Assembly: GCA_012959695.1 (NCBI GenBank)
Contig: DUCS01000044.1
Coordinates: 1 to 52,816 of the forward strand
Origin: Cycloclasticus sp.
Lineage (GTDB): Bacteria > Pseudomonadota > Gammaproteobacteria > Methylococcales > Cycloclasticaceae
DNA length: 52,816 bases
Direction: 5' to 3'
In this document: in pieces, positions 15,925 to 23,274 of the stretch
Layout of the letters: each line of letters begins with the position of its first letter
How positions within the stretch are numbered: the stretch's first letter is position 1
Notes under the pieces: generated by a model
What the model was told of the DNA's origin: nothing
Seen by the model: the letters and a program-made list of their open reading frames with translations, nothing else
Databases searched by the model: none
Position numbers and translations under genes: made by a program

Positions 15925-17379
15925 ATGCTAATATTTGAACAATCCCATCGCGGGCGAGGCGCAAACGCGCAATTTCCAGCAGATAACGATGATATTTCAT
16001 CACTACCTGCCGGTGCGCTAAGGTCGTCAAAACCGAACTTGCCAGAAGTGTCAGAAATGCAAGTGGTTCGCCACTTTACGCGTTTGTCGCAAAAGAACTT
16101 CTCGATAGACACGCACTTCTACCCGCTGGGGTCGTGCACCATGAAGTACAACCCACGTGCATGTAACACGTTAGCAAGTTTGCCTGAATTTACCGGTCGG
16201 CATCCATTAGGCCCTAGCTTGCACGGACAAGGCTTCTTGTCATGCATGTATGAATTGCAAGGCATGTTAAAAGACGTGACCGGTATGCAAGCAGTATCGC
16301 TATCACCAGCAGCTGGTGCGCAAGGCGAGTTTGCGGGCGTGGCAATGATAAAAGCCTATCACGATGACCGTAATGACACGGCGCGTAGTGAAATTCTAGT
16401 GCCCGATGCAGCACACGGTACCAATCCTGCATCTGCGGTGATGTGTGGCTACAAAGTAAAAGAAATCCCAACAGGCAAGAACGGTGATGTGGATATTGAG
16501 GCGTTAAAAGAAGCCGTTGGCCCGCAGACAGCTGGCATAATGCTGACAAATCCCAGCACGTTAGGGGTTTTTGACCGCAAGATTAAAGAAATTGCCGGCA
16601 TTGTTCATGATGCGGGTGGTTTGTTGTATTACGATGGCGCTAACTTAAATGCGATTTTAGGCAAAGTTCGCCCGGGCGATATGGGCTTTGATGTTATTCA
16701 TATGAATTTGCATAAAACCTTCTCCACACCACACGGTGGCGGTGGCCCTGGTGCAGGCCCTGTAGGTGTAAGCAAGCGCTTAAAACCGTATTTACCCGTG
16801 CCGATAGTCGGTAAAAAAGAGGGCCAATACGTTTTATTAGACGAAAATGATTACCCTCAAAGCATCGGTAGAATGTCGGCGTTTGCGGGTAATGCCGGTG
16901 TGTTATTGCGCGCTTATATTTACGCAAGAATGCTCGGTCGCGAAGGCATGCCTCGTGTGGCAGAATTCGCTACGCTTAATGCCAACTATTTATTAAAGCG
17001 TTTAATGGATGTTGGTTACACGGCCGCGTATCCAGAAAGACGCGCAACGCACGAGTTTATCCTTACGCTTAAAAAACAAGCGAAAGAACTAAACGTGACG
17101 GCTATGGATGTGGCAAAGCGATTGTTGGATTATGACTTCCATGCACCAACCACCTACTTCCCGTTGTTGATTCCAGAATGTTTGCTGATTGAGCCAACAG
17201 AAACGGAAGCCAAAGAAACGTTAGATGACTTCGTTGAAACGATGGCGGTTATTTTGAAAGAAGCAGAAGCAGATTCAAGTTTATTAAAAGGTGCGCCATA
17301 TACCTTGCCTGTTAAAAGGCTGGATGACGTAAAAGCAGTAAAACAATTAGATGTAGTCTGGAAACGGGCAGAGGGTTAA
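15925..17379 (+). CDS. gcvPB: Glycine dehydrogenase (decarboxylating) subunit 2
   Basis: This 484-residue protein is the catalytic PLP half of the split P protein. The PLP Schiff-base lysine is Lys264 in [21 protein letters not shown], and [13 protein letters not shown] (about 66-78) and [16 protein letters not shown] (about 161-176) are conserved active-site segments. The protein pairs with the gcvPA product encoded two genes upstream. The short gaps (15 bp before, 5 bp after) support operon membership. Length is typical of subunit 2. Confidence 0.97.
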   Translation: MLIFEQSHRGRGANAQFPADNDDISSLPAGALRSSKPNLPEVSEMQVVRHFTRLSQKNFSIDTHFYPLGSCTMKYNPRACNTLASLPEFTGRHPLGPSLHGQGFLSCMYELQGMLKDVTGMQAVSLSPAAGAQGEFAGVAMIKAYHDDRNDTARSEILVPDAAHGTNPASAVMCGYKVKEIPTGKNGDVDIEALKEAVGPQTAGIMLTNPSTLGVFDRKIKEIAGIVHDAGGLLYYDGANLNAILGKVRPGDMGFDVIHMNLHKTFSTPHGGGGPGAGPVGVSKRLKPYLPVPIVGKKEGQYVLLDENDYPQSIGRMSAFAGNAGVLLRAYIYARMLGREGMPRVAEFATLNANYLLKRLMDVGYTAAYPERRATHEFILTLKKQAKELNVTAMDVAKRLLDYDFHAPTTYFPLLIPECLLIEPTETEAKETLDDFVETMAVILKEAEADSSLLKGAPYTLPVKRLDDVKAVKQLDVVWKRAEG

Positions 17380-17384
17380 AAATA

Positions 17385-18317
17385 ATGAGTGCTTTAATTT
17401 GCGGTTCAATGGCTTTTGATACCATCATGGTATTTCCCGATAAATTCCAAAACCATATCTTGCCGGATAAAGTACACATGTTAAACGTGTCCTTCTTCGT
17501 ACCGGAATTACGCCGTGAATTTGGTGGTTGTGCAGGCAATATAGCCTATAACTTACACTTGCTTGGCGAAAAAGCCCTGCCAATGGCAACCGTCGGTAAA
17601 GACTTTGCTTCCTATGCAGATTGGATGGTTAAAACAGGCGTAAGCCAAGAGTACCTTAAAGAGTTGGGCGATGAGTTTACCGGCCAAGCCTACATCACCA
17701 CTGATATGGACGACAACCAAATCACTGCCTTTCACCCTGGCGCAATGGGGCGCTCGGAACTGAATAAAGTGCCAACAGATGTGGGTATAAAAATTGGTAT
17801 CGTTTCGCCCGATGGTAAAGCGGGGATGATTGAGCATGCAGAGCAATTTGTCGAAGCGGGCATACCGTTTATTTTTGATCCAGGCCAAGGCATGCCGATG
17901 TTTGATGGTGATGAGCTAAAGGCATTTATTAAGCAAGCCACGTGGGTGACCTTGAATGACTATGAAGCTGCGATGTTGCAAGAAAAAACAGGCCTGTCAC
18001 CGCATGAAATAGCCGAGCAAGTAGAAGCGTTGATTATAACTAAGGGTGCGGAAGGTTCGTTGATTTATACCGAATCAAAACGCATTGATATTCCGCCAGC
18101 AAAAGCAACAGCTTTAGTGGACCCAACAGGTTGTGGCGATGCTTACCGAGGTGGTTTGTTATACGGGCTAATGAACGGCTTGGATTGGGAAGTAACAGGG
18201 CGTATCGCTGGTTTAATGGGCGCGATTAAGATTGCCCATGCGGGTACGCAGAATCATGTGGTCACGTTGGATGAGGTTAAAGCGGAGTATGTTGAGCAGT
18301 ATGGTGAGGCGTTTTAA
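17385..18317 (+). CDS. PfkB-family sugar/nucleoside kinase
   Basis: This 310-residue protein has the PfkB (ribokinase) fold: EFGGCAGNIAYNLHLLGEKA (about 45-64) for substrate binding, TLNDYEAAML, ITKGAEGSLI and the C-terminal DPTGCGDAYRGG with catalytic Asp252 in the anion-hole loop. The GCGD variant of the usual GAGD resembles adenosine kinase-like members. The substrate cannot be read from sequence. Only 5 bp separate it from gcvPB, so it should be made with the glycine cleavage enzymes. Glycerate kinase is another PfkB possibility given the one-carbon context, but that is speculative. Confidence 0.85.
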   Translation: MSALICGSMAFDTIMVFPDKFQNHILPDKVHMLNVSFFVPELRREFGGCAGNIAYNLHLLGEKALPMATVGKDFASYADWMVKTGVSQEYLKELGDEFTGQAYITTDMDDNQITAFHPGAMGRSELNKVPTDVGIKIGIVSPDGKAGMIEHAEQFVEAGIPFIFDPGQGMPMFDGDELKAFIKQATWVTLNDYEAAMLQEKTGLSPHEIAEQVEALIITKGAEGSLIYTESKRIDIPPAKATALVDPTGCGDAYRGGLLYGLMNGLDWEVTGRIAGLMGAIKIAHAGTQNHVVTLDEVKAEYVEQYGEAF

Positions 18318-18601
18318 TAATTACATAGCCGATAAGAAAGAGGCGGTTAATTATGTTGGGCTTACTTAGTCTTCTTTAAAAGTAAAGCATTGCTTCAATG
18401 TCTAGAGATCGTTTTTTAAACCGACTTTTTGTTTCTGAAAATTGTATTGAATTAGGTGCGGTCGTTAAAAAATCAATTATTCTCTTTGCGCTCTTTTGAA
18501 TGTGCTGCTTTTCATTATTTTTTGGTTTTTTGGAATTGCGAATATATTTATTTAATTAATTGTATAGAAAGAACAGAGAAGTTGTGGAGCAATGAAATGA
18601 A
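18318..18601. other. Noncoding gap between PfkB kinase and yjdM
   Basis: About 284 bp of AT-rich DNA lie between convergent genes. I find no convincing intrinsic terminator for either the gcv operon or the minus-strand yjdM gene, no repeat and no RNA gene. A 33-codon frame from ATG 18398 lacks a ribosome site and is probably random. Confidence 0.5.
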
Positions 18602-18937
18602 TTAAGCTTTTTTCACAAAAATAGATTTTAGTTTCATCGGTCCAATACCCGTAATTTTGCAATCAATATCATGGTCGCCTTCTACTAGGCGAATATTCTT
18701 TACCTTGGTGCCAACTTTTACCACAGCTGATGAGCCTTTTACTTTTAGGTCTTTTATAACGGTGATGGTGTCGCCGTCTTGTAATAGATTGCCGTTAGAG
18801 TCTTTTACGACTAATGCGTCATCTTCTTCGGTTTCATTTGCAGACCATTCATGTGCGCATTCAGGGCAGATTAATAAGTTGCCATCTTCGTAGGTATATT
18901 CTGAACTACATTTTGGGCAGTTGGGCAAATCACTCAT
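18602..18937 (-). CDS. yjdM: Zinc-ribbon protein YjdM (PhnA family)
   Basis: This 111-residue protein has an N-terminal zinc ribbon (Cys7, Cys10, Cys26, Cys29 in NCPKCSS and [10 protein letters not shown]) and the C-terminal beta domain with [21 protein letters not shown] and [18 protein letters not shown], as in E. coli YjdM, historically called PhnA. Despite the old name, a role in phosphonate use is not established. No phn genes are nearby. A weak purine-rich site precedes the ATG. It may be co-transcribed with arfB, 34 bp upstream. Confidence 0.93.
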   Translation of the reverse strand: MSDLPNCPKCSSEYTYEDGNLLICPECAHEWSANETEEDDALVVKDSNGNLLQDGDTITVIKDLKVKGSSAVVKVGTKVKNIRLVEGDHDIDCKITGIGPMKLKSIFVKKA

Positions 18938-18971
18938 GAGTCTTTCCTATGTTTTGAATGTGTATTTTAGG

Positions 18972-19385
18972 TTATTCGGATACGCGGCCGCGTAATTGTT
19001 TTAATTTTCCGCGTTGGGTTTTGCTGTCAGCGCGCTTTTTCTTAGCGTTACGACTTGGCTTTGTGGCGCGTCGTGTTTTTTGTATTACGGTTACGGTCTT
19101 AATTAATTCTATTAACCGTTCAAGTGCATTAGCGCGGTTCTTTTCTTGGGTGCGATACTGTTGCGCTTTAATGATTAAAACACCGTCTTTGCTGATGCGT
19201 TTATCTTTAAGTGCTAATAGCCGTTGCTTATAAAATTCGGGTAGTGATGAAGCGTTTATATCAAACCGTAAGTGAATGGCGCTAGACACTTTGTTCACGT
19301 TCTGCCCGCCCGCGCCTTGTGCGCGAATAGCGGTGAGTTCTATTTCATCGTCTTCAATGGACAGTTGTTGAGAAATCCGAAGCAC
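18972..19385 (-). CDS. arfB: Alternative ribosome-rescue factor B (peptidyl-tRNA hydrolase)
   Basis: This 137-residue protein has the class-I release-factor-like catalytic motif GGQ at residues 26-28 inside [18 protein letters not shown], then IHLRFD and a long basic C-terminal tail rich in Lys and Arg from about residue 98. In ArfB/YaeJ this tail inserts in the mRNA channel of stalled ribosomes and GGQ hydrolyses the peptidyl-tRNA. The start is GTG at 19385, which gives the same N-terminal spacing to GGQ as E. coli. It lies 9 bp after the DUF3622 gene. Confidence 0.95.
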   Translation of the reverse strand: MLRISQQLSIEDDEIELTAIRAQGAGGQNVNKVSSAIHLRFDINASSLPEFYKQRLLALKDKRISKDGVLIIKAQQYRTQEKNRANALERLIELIKTVTVIQKTRRATKPSRNAKKKRADSKTQRGKLKQLRGRVSE

Positions 19386-19394
19386 GACGTCACG

Positions 19395-19619
19395 TTATTT
19401 TTTACGTTTTTCCGCGCGGCGTTTGTTTTGTGCGCTTTGTTTGGCGGTAAATTGAACCAGTTCTTTTTCTGCCCATTCATTTGCTTCGGATTCTGTTTTA
19501 AAGCCGTCTTGCGTTTTGGAGACGATGATGTTTTTAGAACTGGCGCGGCGAATGATCTCGGCTTTCCAAGTGTCCTTTTGCTGGGTGGTGCGGTAGTCGT
19601 ATTTTTTGCTAATGCTCAT
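19395..19619 (-). CDS. DUF3622 family protein
   Basis: This small basic protein of 74 residues begins MSISKKYDYRTTQQKDTWKA and has AEIIRRASSKNIIVSKTQDGF then EANEWAEKELVQF, the layout of DUF3622, a family of unknown function in gammaproteobacteria. The tail QNKRRAEKRKK is highly charged, consistent with nucleic-acid or ribosome binding (inference). It sits between an S1-domain RNA-binding protein and a ribosome-rescue factor, both on the same strand. Confidence 0.85.
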   Translation of the reverse strand: MSISKKYDYRTTQQKDTWKAEIIRRASSKNIIVSKTQDGFKTESEANEWAEKELVQFTAKQSAQNKRRAEKRKK

Positions 19620-19637
19620 GTTTGTATGTGTATTGGA

Positions 19638-20480
19638 TTAAGAGTTTGTGTCTAGTAGGCGAATGCCATCTTTGTTGATACTGATGATGCGTTGTTTGTA
19701 TAAACCACCAATGGATTTTTTAAACGCGCCTTTGCTCATGCCAAAGGTGTCGGCAATGATTTCGGGGCTAGATTTATCGTGCAGCGGTGCAAAACCATCA
19801 TGTTTTTCTAAGTAATTAAGAATGATTTTGGTGTATTTGTCGCGTGTTTCTTTGCCGCCTTGCAGGCTTAAATCGATTTTTCCATCTTCGCGTATGCGTT
19901 TAATAAAGCCTTTTTTGGACTGACCAAAACTTAAGGTTTGGAAAACGTCGTTCTTATACAAAACACCCCAATGGCTATTATTAATAATAGCTTTAAAGCC
20001 AAGGTCAGTACTGTTACCGATGATTAAATTGACTTGTTGTTGCGGCGTAAAATCATGGGGGGCTTCATCGTCAATGTACTTGTCGATTTTAGAGGAAGCC
20101 ACTAGGCGGCCATCATTTTTATCCAAGTAGATATAAACCAAATACGACTTATCAACATCCATTGGGCGGTGTTGTTCGGCGAATGGAACGAGGATGTCTT
20201 TTTCTAAGCCCCAGTCTAAGAATGCACCAACGTGTGTACGAGCCACGCATTTTAAATAGGCGAACTCACCTACTTTTGCTTTAGGTGCTTTAGTGGTGGC
20301 GATAGGGCGGTCTTCAGAATCGAGATATAAGAAGACATGCAGCTTATCGCCAACAGACAGGTCGTTAGGTGCGTGTTTATTGGGTAATAACACTTCCCCT
20401 AATTCTTTTGCGTCTAGGTAAAAACCAAAGTCTAGGGCTTTGATAACGTCTAATTGATGCGTGTGACCTACTTTAACCAC
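19638..20480 (-). CDS. CvfB/YitL-like S1-domain RNA-binding protein
   Basis: About 280 residues: two or three S1-like beta-barrel domains (near 4-60, 65-130 with AYLKCVARTHVGAFLDWGLEKDILVP, and 140-205 with GFKAIINNSHWGVLYKNDVF) followed by a C-terminal winged helix (IADTFGMSKGAFKKSIGGLYK). This is the CvfB architecture, sometimes misnamed GntR regulator. The family binds RNA. I chose GTG 20480, which gives the family-like MVKVGHTHQLDVIK start with GGAA upstream; a TTG at 20492 would add four residues. Confidence 0.87.
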   Translation of the reverse strand: MVKVGHTHQLDVIKALDFGFYLDAKELGEVLLPNKHAPNDLSVGDKLHVFLYLDSEDRPIATTKAPKAKVGEFAYLKCVARTHVGAFLDWGLEKDILVPFAEQHRPMDVDKSYLVYIYLDKNDGRLVASSKIDKYIDDEAPHDFTPQQQVNLIIGNSTDLGFKAIINNSHWGVLYKNDVFQTLSFGQSKKGFIKRIREDGKIDLSLQGGKETRDKYTKIILNYLEKHDGFAPLHDKSSPEIIADTFGMSKGAFKKSIGGLYKQRIISINKDGIRLLDTNS

Positions 20481-20532
20481 GGTGTGTTCCAATCGTTATT
20501 TTGTGGCGATTATACAGGTGATAGGCAACACA

Positions 20533-20567
20533 AAGATCAAATCAAGCCGTTAAGTTGATTTGGTCTT
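20533..20567 (-). terminator. Hairpin after the ABM gene, probable operon terminator
   Basis: A stem of about 13 bp (AAGATCAAATCAA against TTGATTTGGTCTT, with one G-T pair) with a 9-nt loop lies 23 bp past the ABM stop and before the start of the CvfB gene. On the minus strand it is followed by TTTGTGTTG, a poor T-run, so termination strength is uncertain. Confidence 0.45.
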
Positions 20568-20589
20568 GTTTGATACTAACTAGTGACTT

Positions 20590-20883
20590 TTATATAGCGA
20601 TAGTTTCTAAGTAAGTAATAGCAGGCGGTGCGGACAATAAAGCGACTAGCTTGTCGATATCGCCACGCTCTGTTCTCCAGCTCATGTAGCTTTCATGGTC
20701 AGAGCGATGGTCCCATTTTTCCAGCAATATAATATTGTGTGGGTCGTCTTCGTTAGTGGTGACGGTTACGCCTTGGCAACCTTGGTAGGCGCGAGTGTCG
20801 GGTAAAATCGCGGCAAAAACAGACAGTAATTCTTCACGGTTCTCAGGATTAACTTGTACATTTAATATGACATCAACGGACAT
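20590..20883 (-). CDS. Antibiotic biosynthesis monooxygenase (ABM) domain protein
   Basis: This 97-residue protein is a single dimeric alpha-beta barrel ABM domain: MSVDVILNVQVNPENREELL at the N-terminus and NIILLEKWDHRSDHESYMSW in the centre, as in small quinol monooxygenases of the YgiN type. The natural substrate is unknown. It has a strong AGGAG ribosome site and is the last gene of the minus-strand run that begins at priA/argS, 25 bp after the EEP phosphodiesterase. Confidence 0.88.
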   Translation of the reverse strand: MSVDVILNVQVNPENREELLSVFAAILPDTRAYQGCQGVTVTTNEDDPHNIILLEKWDHRSDHESYMSWRTERGDIDKLVALLSAPPAITYLETIAI

Positions 20884-20908
20884 TTCTCTCTCCTAAATAG
20901 ATTGTGGG

Positions 20909-21979
20909 CTAGTCAGTATAGGCCTCTATGCCGAAGCTCGCAATAATGGGGAAATGGTCGGATATGTTGATGGTGTCATGTTGCCGTACTGTTTTTGTTT
21001 TGCATTTAAGTAACGGGGAATAGAATAAATAGTCTAGGGTTCTATCGGGTTTTGTCACTTCCGGGTCATTTGAATAGAAGCTATACCAGTTGGCAGGGTC
21101 TTTTTCGACATCTTCAACGGACGGGATGCAGGGGAATTGTTGCGTTAAATCAGCCAGTTCAGAATGTGACCGATAGTAGACGTGTTGCCTAGGCGCGAGT
21201 GTTTGATATTGGTTTGGTGGTAGGAGGTTAAAGTCACCACCGATGACCCACGGTAAGTTTTCGTCGTTTAGTTTCTGTAGCATTGAACGCACATGATCAA
21301 CTTGTTTTTGAAGTGTATCTGAATTTTTTGAGAAGGCCTCAAGGTGCGTGTTAAGTAACACGAGTTCGCTACCTTCTTGAAGTGATACACGAGCTTCTAA
21401 CACAGCGCGTTTTATGCCTAGATGCTTGGCCAGAATATTGTCTGGTGTGAGTGCTAATTGGTGGCGCTTGGCGCGAGCAATTGGGTGCTTGGACAGGATG
21501 CTGAGTTTCATTCCCGTGCGGCCCAATATGCGCGGATGCGGCACAAAGCCCGATTTCCAATAAAACGCGGAGGTGTGGTATGCGTATGACGCGGGTAAAA
21601 GTGCTAATAAGGCTTTGAGTTGGTCTTGTTTGTTGGTGCGTTTGGCACCGTCATCTACTTCTTGTAAAAAGACGAAGTCTGCGTCTTCATCGATAATAAT
21701 GTTAGCGACTTGCGCGATTGTTTTTTTAATAGCGTCGGTTGACGGTTGGCTATCTGGCCCGTCTGCTTCGGGTACGTCGAACCAAAATGTGTAGTCTTTA
21801 CCCGCCATAAATTGCACGTTATAGCTGAGCACTTTAAACGCTTGTTGGCGACTGAGTAGAGGGGCGTCATCTAATTGGGTAACGGGCTCGTCTTGTTCTG
21901 CTTTTGGGTAATAACCTAAGGCCAGTACGCCTAAGAGTATGAGCGCAAAAACAAAGAAGATAGCGCCAATGGCAATCAT
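20909..21979 (-). CDS. Membrane-anchored EEP family phosphodiesterase (copy 1)
   Basis: This 356-residue protein has an N-terminal transmembrane anchor (residues 4-23) and an endonuclease/exonuclease/phosphatase domain with all usual motifs: SYNVQFMAG, FLQEVDDG (metal Glu), LLNTHLEAFS, GGDFNLLPP, DRTLDYLFYS and SDHFPI with the catalytic Asp-His pair. The anchor would place the domain in the periplasm. It is a paralogue of the gene at 26371-27453, sharing NVQFMAGK, LQEVDDGAKRT and DFNLLPP. Its ATG overlaps the TAXI gene stop by one base. The substrate (nucleic acid, phospholipid or phosphoinositide) cannot be decided. Confidence 0.88.
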   Translation of the reverse strand: MIAIGAIFFVFALILLGVLALGYYPKAEQDEPVTQLDDAPLLSRQQAFKVLSYNVQFMAGKDYTFWFDVPEADGPDSQPSTDAIKKTIAQVANIIIDEDADFVFLQEVDDGAKRTNKQDQLKALLALLPASYAYHTSAFYWKSGFVPHPRILGRTGMKLSILSKHPIARAKRHQLALTPDNILAKHLGIKRAVLEARVSLQEGSELVLLNTHLEAFSKNSDTLQKQVDHVRSMLQKLNDENLPWVIGGDFNLLPPNQYQTLAPRQHVYYRSHSELADLTQQFPCIPSVEDVEKDPANWYSFYSNDPEVTKPDRTLDYLFYSPLLKCKTKTVRQHDTINISDHFPIIASFGIEAYTD

Positions 21980-23259
21980 TAGCGTTGTAGTTTTTGCCTG
22001 ACTAAATGAATATGTGAGAGCAATTGATAAACTTTTTCGGCATACGATAACGGGGTTTTAACTTTGTTTACCTCGTTCTCAATATGGCTTAGTTCTTCAT
22101 CTAGCTGTTGCAGTTCTTCAGCTGATAATTGTTTGCCATGAATTTTATCGTCAACGGCGTGTAAGGCTTCATACCAACGATAAATACGTGAATTGATGCG
22201 CCATTGGTAGAGCGGTGGCATGACCTTAAATAAGGGAATGAGTAAGGCCAATAGTGGAATAATCATGACGATAAAGCGGTCAATCATAATGGCTGTCCAA
22301 AAGGGTAAATAGCGCATTAAAAACGGCGGGCCATTCTTGTAAAAACGACCAGCGACATCGCTAATGGGTGCGGTTAAATTTTGGTTATTGGGAAACTGGT
22401 TGGCGCTAGCAAAAATGCCGGTTTGTTTGTGTACCTGTTGAATGGCCTGTAGCACCAGTACGCTTAATGCCGGGTGGAAATCTGCGCCCATCAATAAGTT
22501 GGCGGTGGGTGCGAGTAGCGTCTTTTCATTGCTGGGGATGTTGTTTTGTAAATCTATTATTCCTTCAGGCAAGGTGATCTTTGATAAAAACGGGTGTAAG
22601 CGCTGATAAGCATCTGCGCGTTGTAATGAGGCTAAGGCTACTGAGGGTTCGTTTAATAGTTGTTGAATAACCGGGGATTGTACTGAGCCAATAAAAAAGG
22701 CGGCGTCTATATCGCCCGTTAATAAGGCATTGGCGGCTGTGGAGCCAGTGCTGTTATCGGTTTTAATATTTTCAAGCAGTTCATTATCGGCTAATAATAA
22801 TGAAGCTAAGCTTCGCGTGCCGCTGCCTTCGGGGCCGATGGCCACTTTTTTATTAGCGAGGTTAGTTAACTTATTAATGCTTAGCTCGCTGCGGTGAAAA
22901 ATCCAAGTGGGTTCGTAATATAAGCTACCAAGTGATTTTAGAGGCGTGTCGGTTTCAGTCAAACCGCCTTGCACTAAGGCTAAATCTGTTTCGCCAGCTA
23001 ATAAACGCTGCAGGTTTTCTGAAGAACCAGCAGAAGTTTTAATGTTGAGGGTGATGCCTTGTTCTGCGAGTATGCTTTTGTATTTTAGCGCGTTGGCATA
23101 ATACGCGCCTTCTTCACTGCCGGTACTAATGGTAATGGTGGTTGGTGGCGCAGGTTCTACGAATTGGTACGCCAGCCAGAAACCGGCGGCCAATAAAACA
23201 ATCGCGATGATAATCGTGATGATGGAGTCTTTTTGTGAAGTCCTTTCAGATGTGGCCAT
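21979..23259 (-). CDS. TAXI family TRAP-type solute-binding protein, membrane-tethered
   Basis: This 426-residue protein has an N-terminal transmembrane segment (about 13-31), a periplasmic TAXI-type binding domain (about 37-310; ITISTGSEEGAYYANALKYK and LVQGGLTETDTPL are typical), a second span near 315-340 and a C-terminal cytoplasmic helical region with a coiled-coil look (LQQLDEELSHIENEVNKVK). TAXI proteins normally feed a TRAP permease, but no DctM/DctQ gene is near. A single-copy tethered TAXI protein suggests a sensing or scaffold role (inference). It sits between rlmKL (15 bp) and EEP copy 1 (1-bp overlap). Confidence 0.87.
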   Translation of the reverse strand: MATSERTSQKDSIITIIIAIVLLAAGFWLAYQFVEPAPPTTITISTGSEEGAYYANALKYKSILAEQGITLNIKTSAGSSENLQRLLAGETDLALVQGGLTETDTPLKSLGSLYYEPTWIFHRSELSINKLTNLANKKVAIGPEGSGTRSLASLLLADNELLENIKTDNSTGSTAANALLTGDIDAAFFIGSVQSPVIQQLLNEPSVALASLQRADAYQRLHPFLSKITLPEGIIDLQNNIPSNEKTLLAPTANLLMGADFHPALSVLVLQAIQQVHKQTGIFASANQFPNNQNLTAPISDVAGRFYKNGPPFLMRYLPFWTAIMIDRFIVMIIPLLALLIPLFKVMPPLYQWRINSRIYRWYEALHAVDDKIHGKQLSAEELQQLDEELSHIENEVNKVKTPLSYAEKVYQLLSHIHLVRQKLQR

Positions 23260-23274
23260 AGGGGTGCTTTGCCT

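Noticed and set aside
18398-18499. 33-codon frame in the gap after the PfkB gene
   Set aside because: No ribosome site, no recognisable sequence and AT-rich composition; likely chance.
20533-20567. CRISPR-like or transposon inverted repeat
   Set aside because: It is a single hairpin just past an operon end and is better explained as a terminator.
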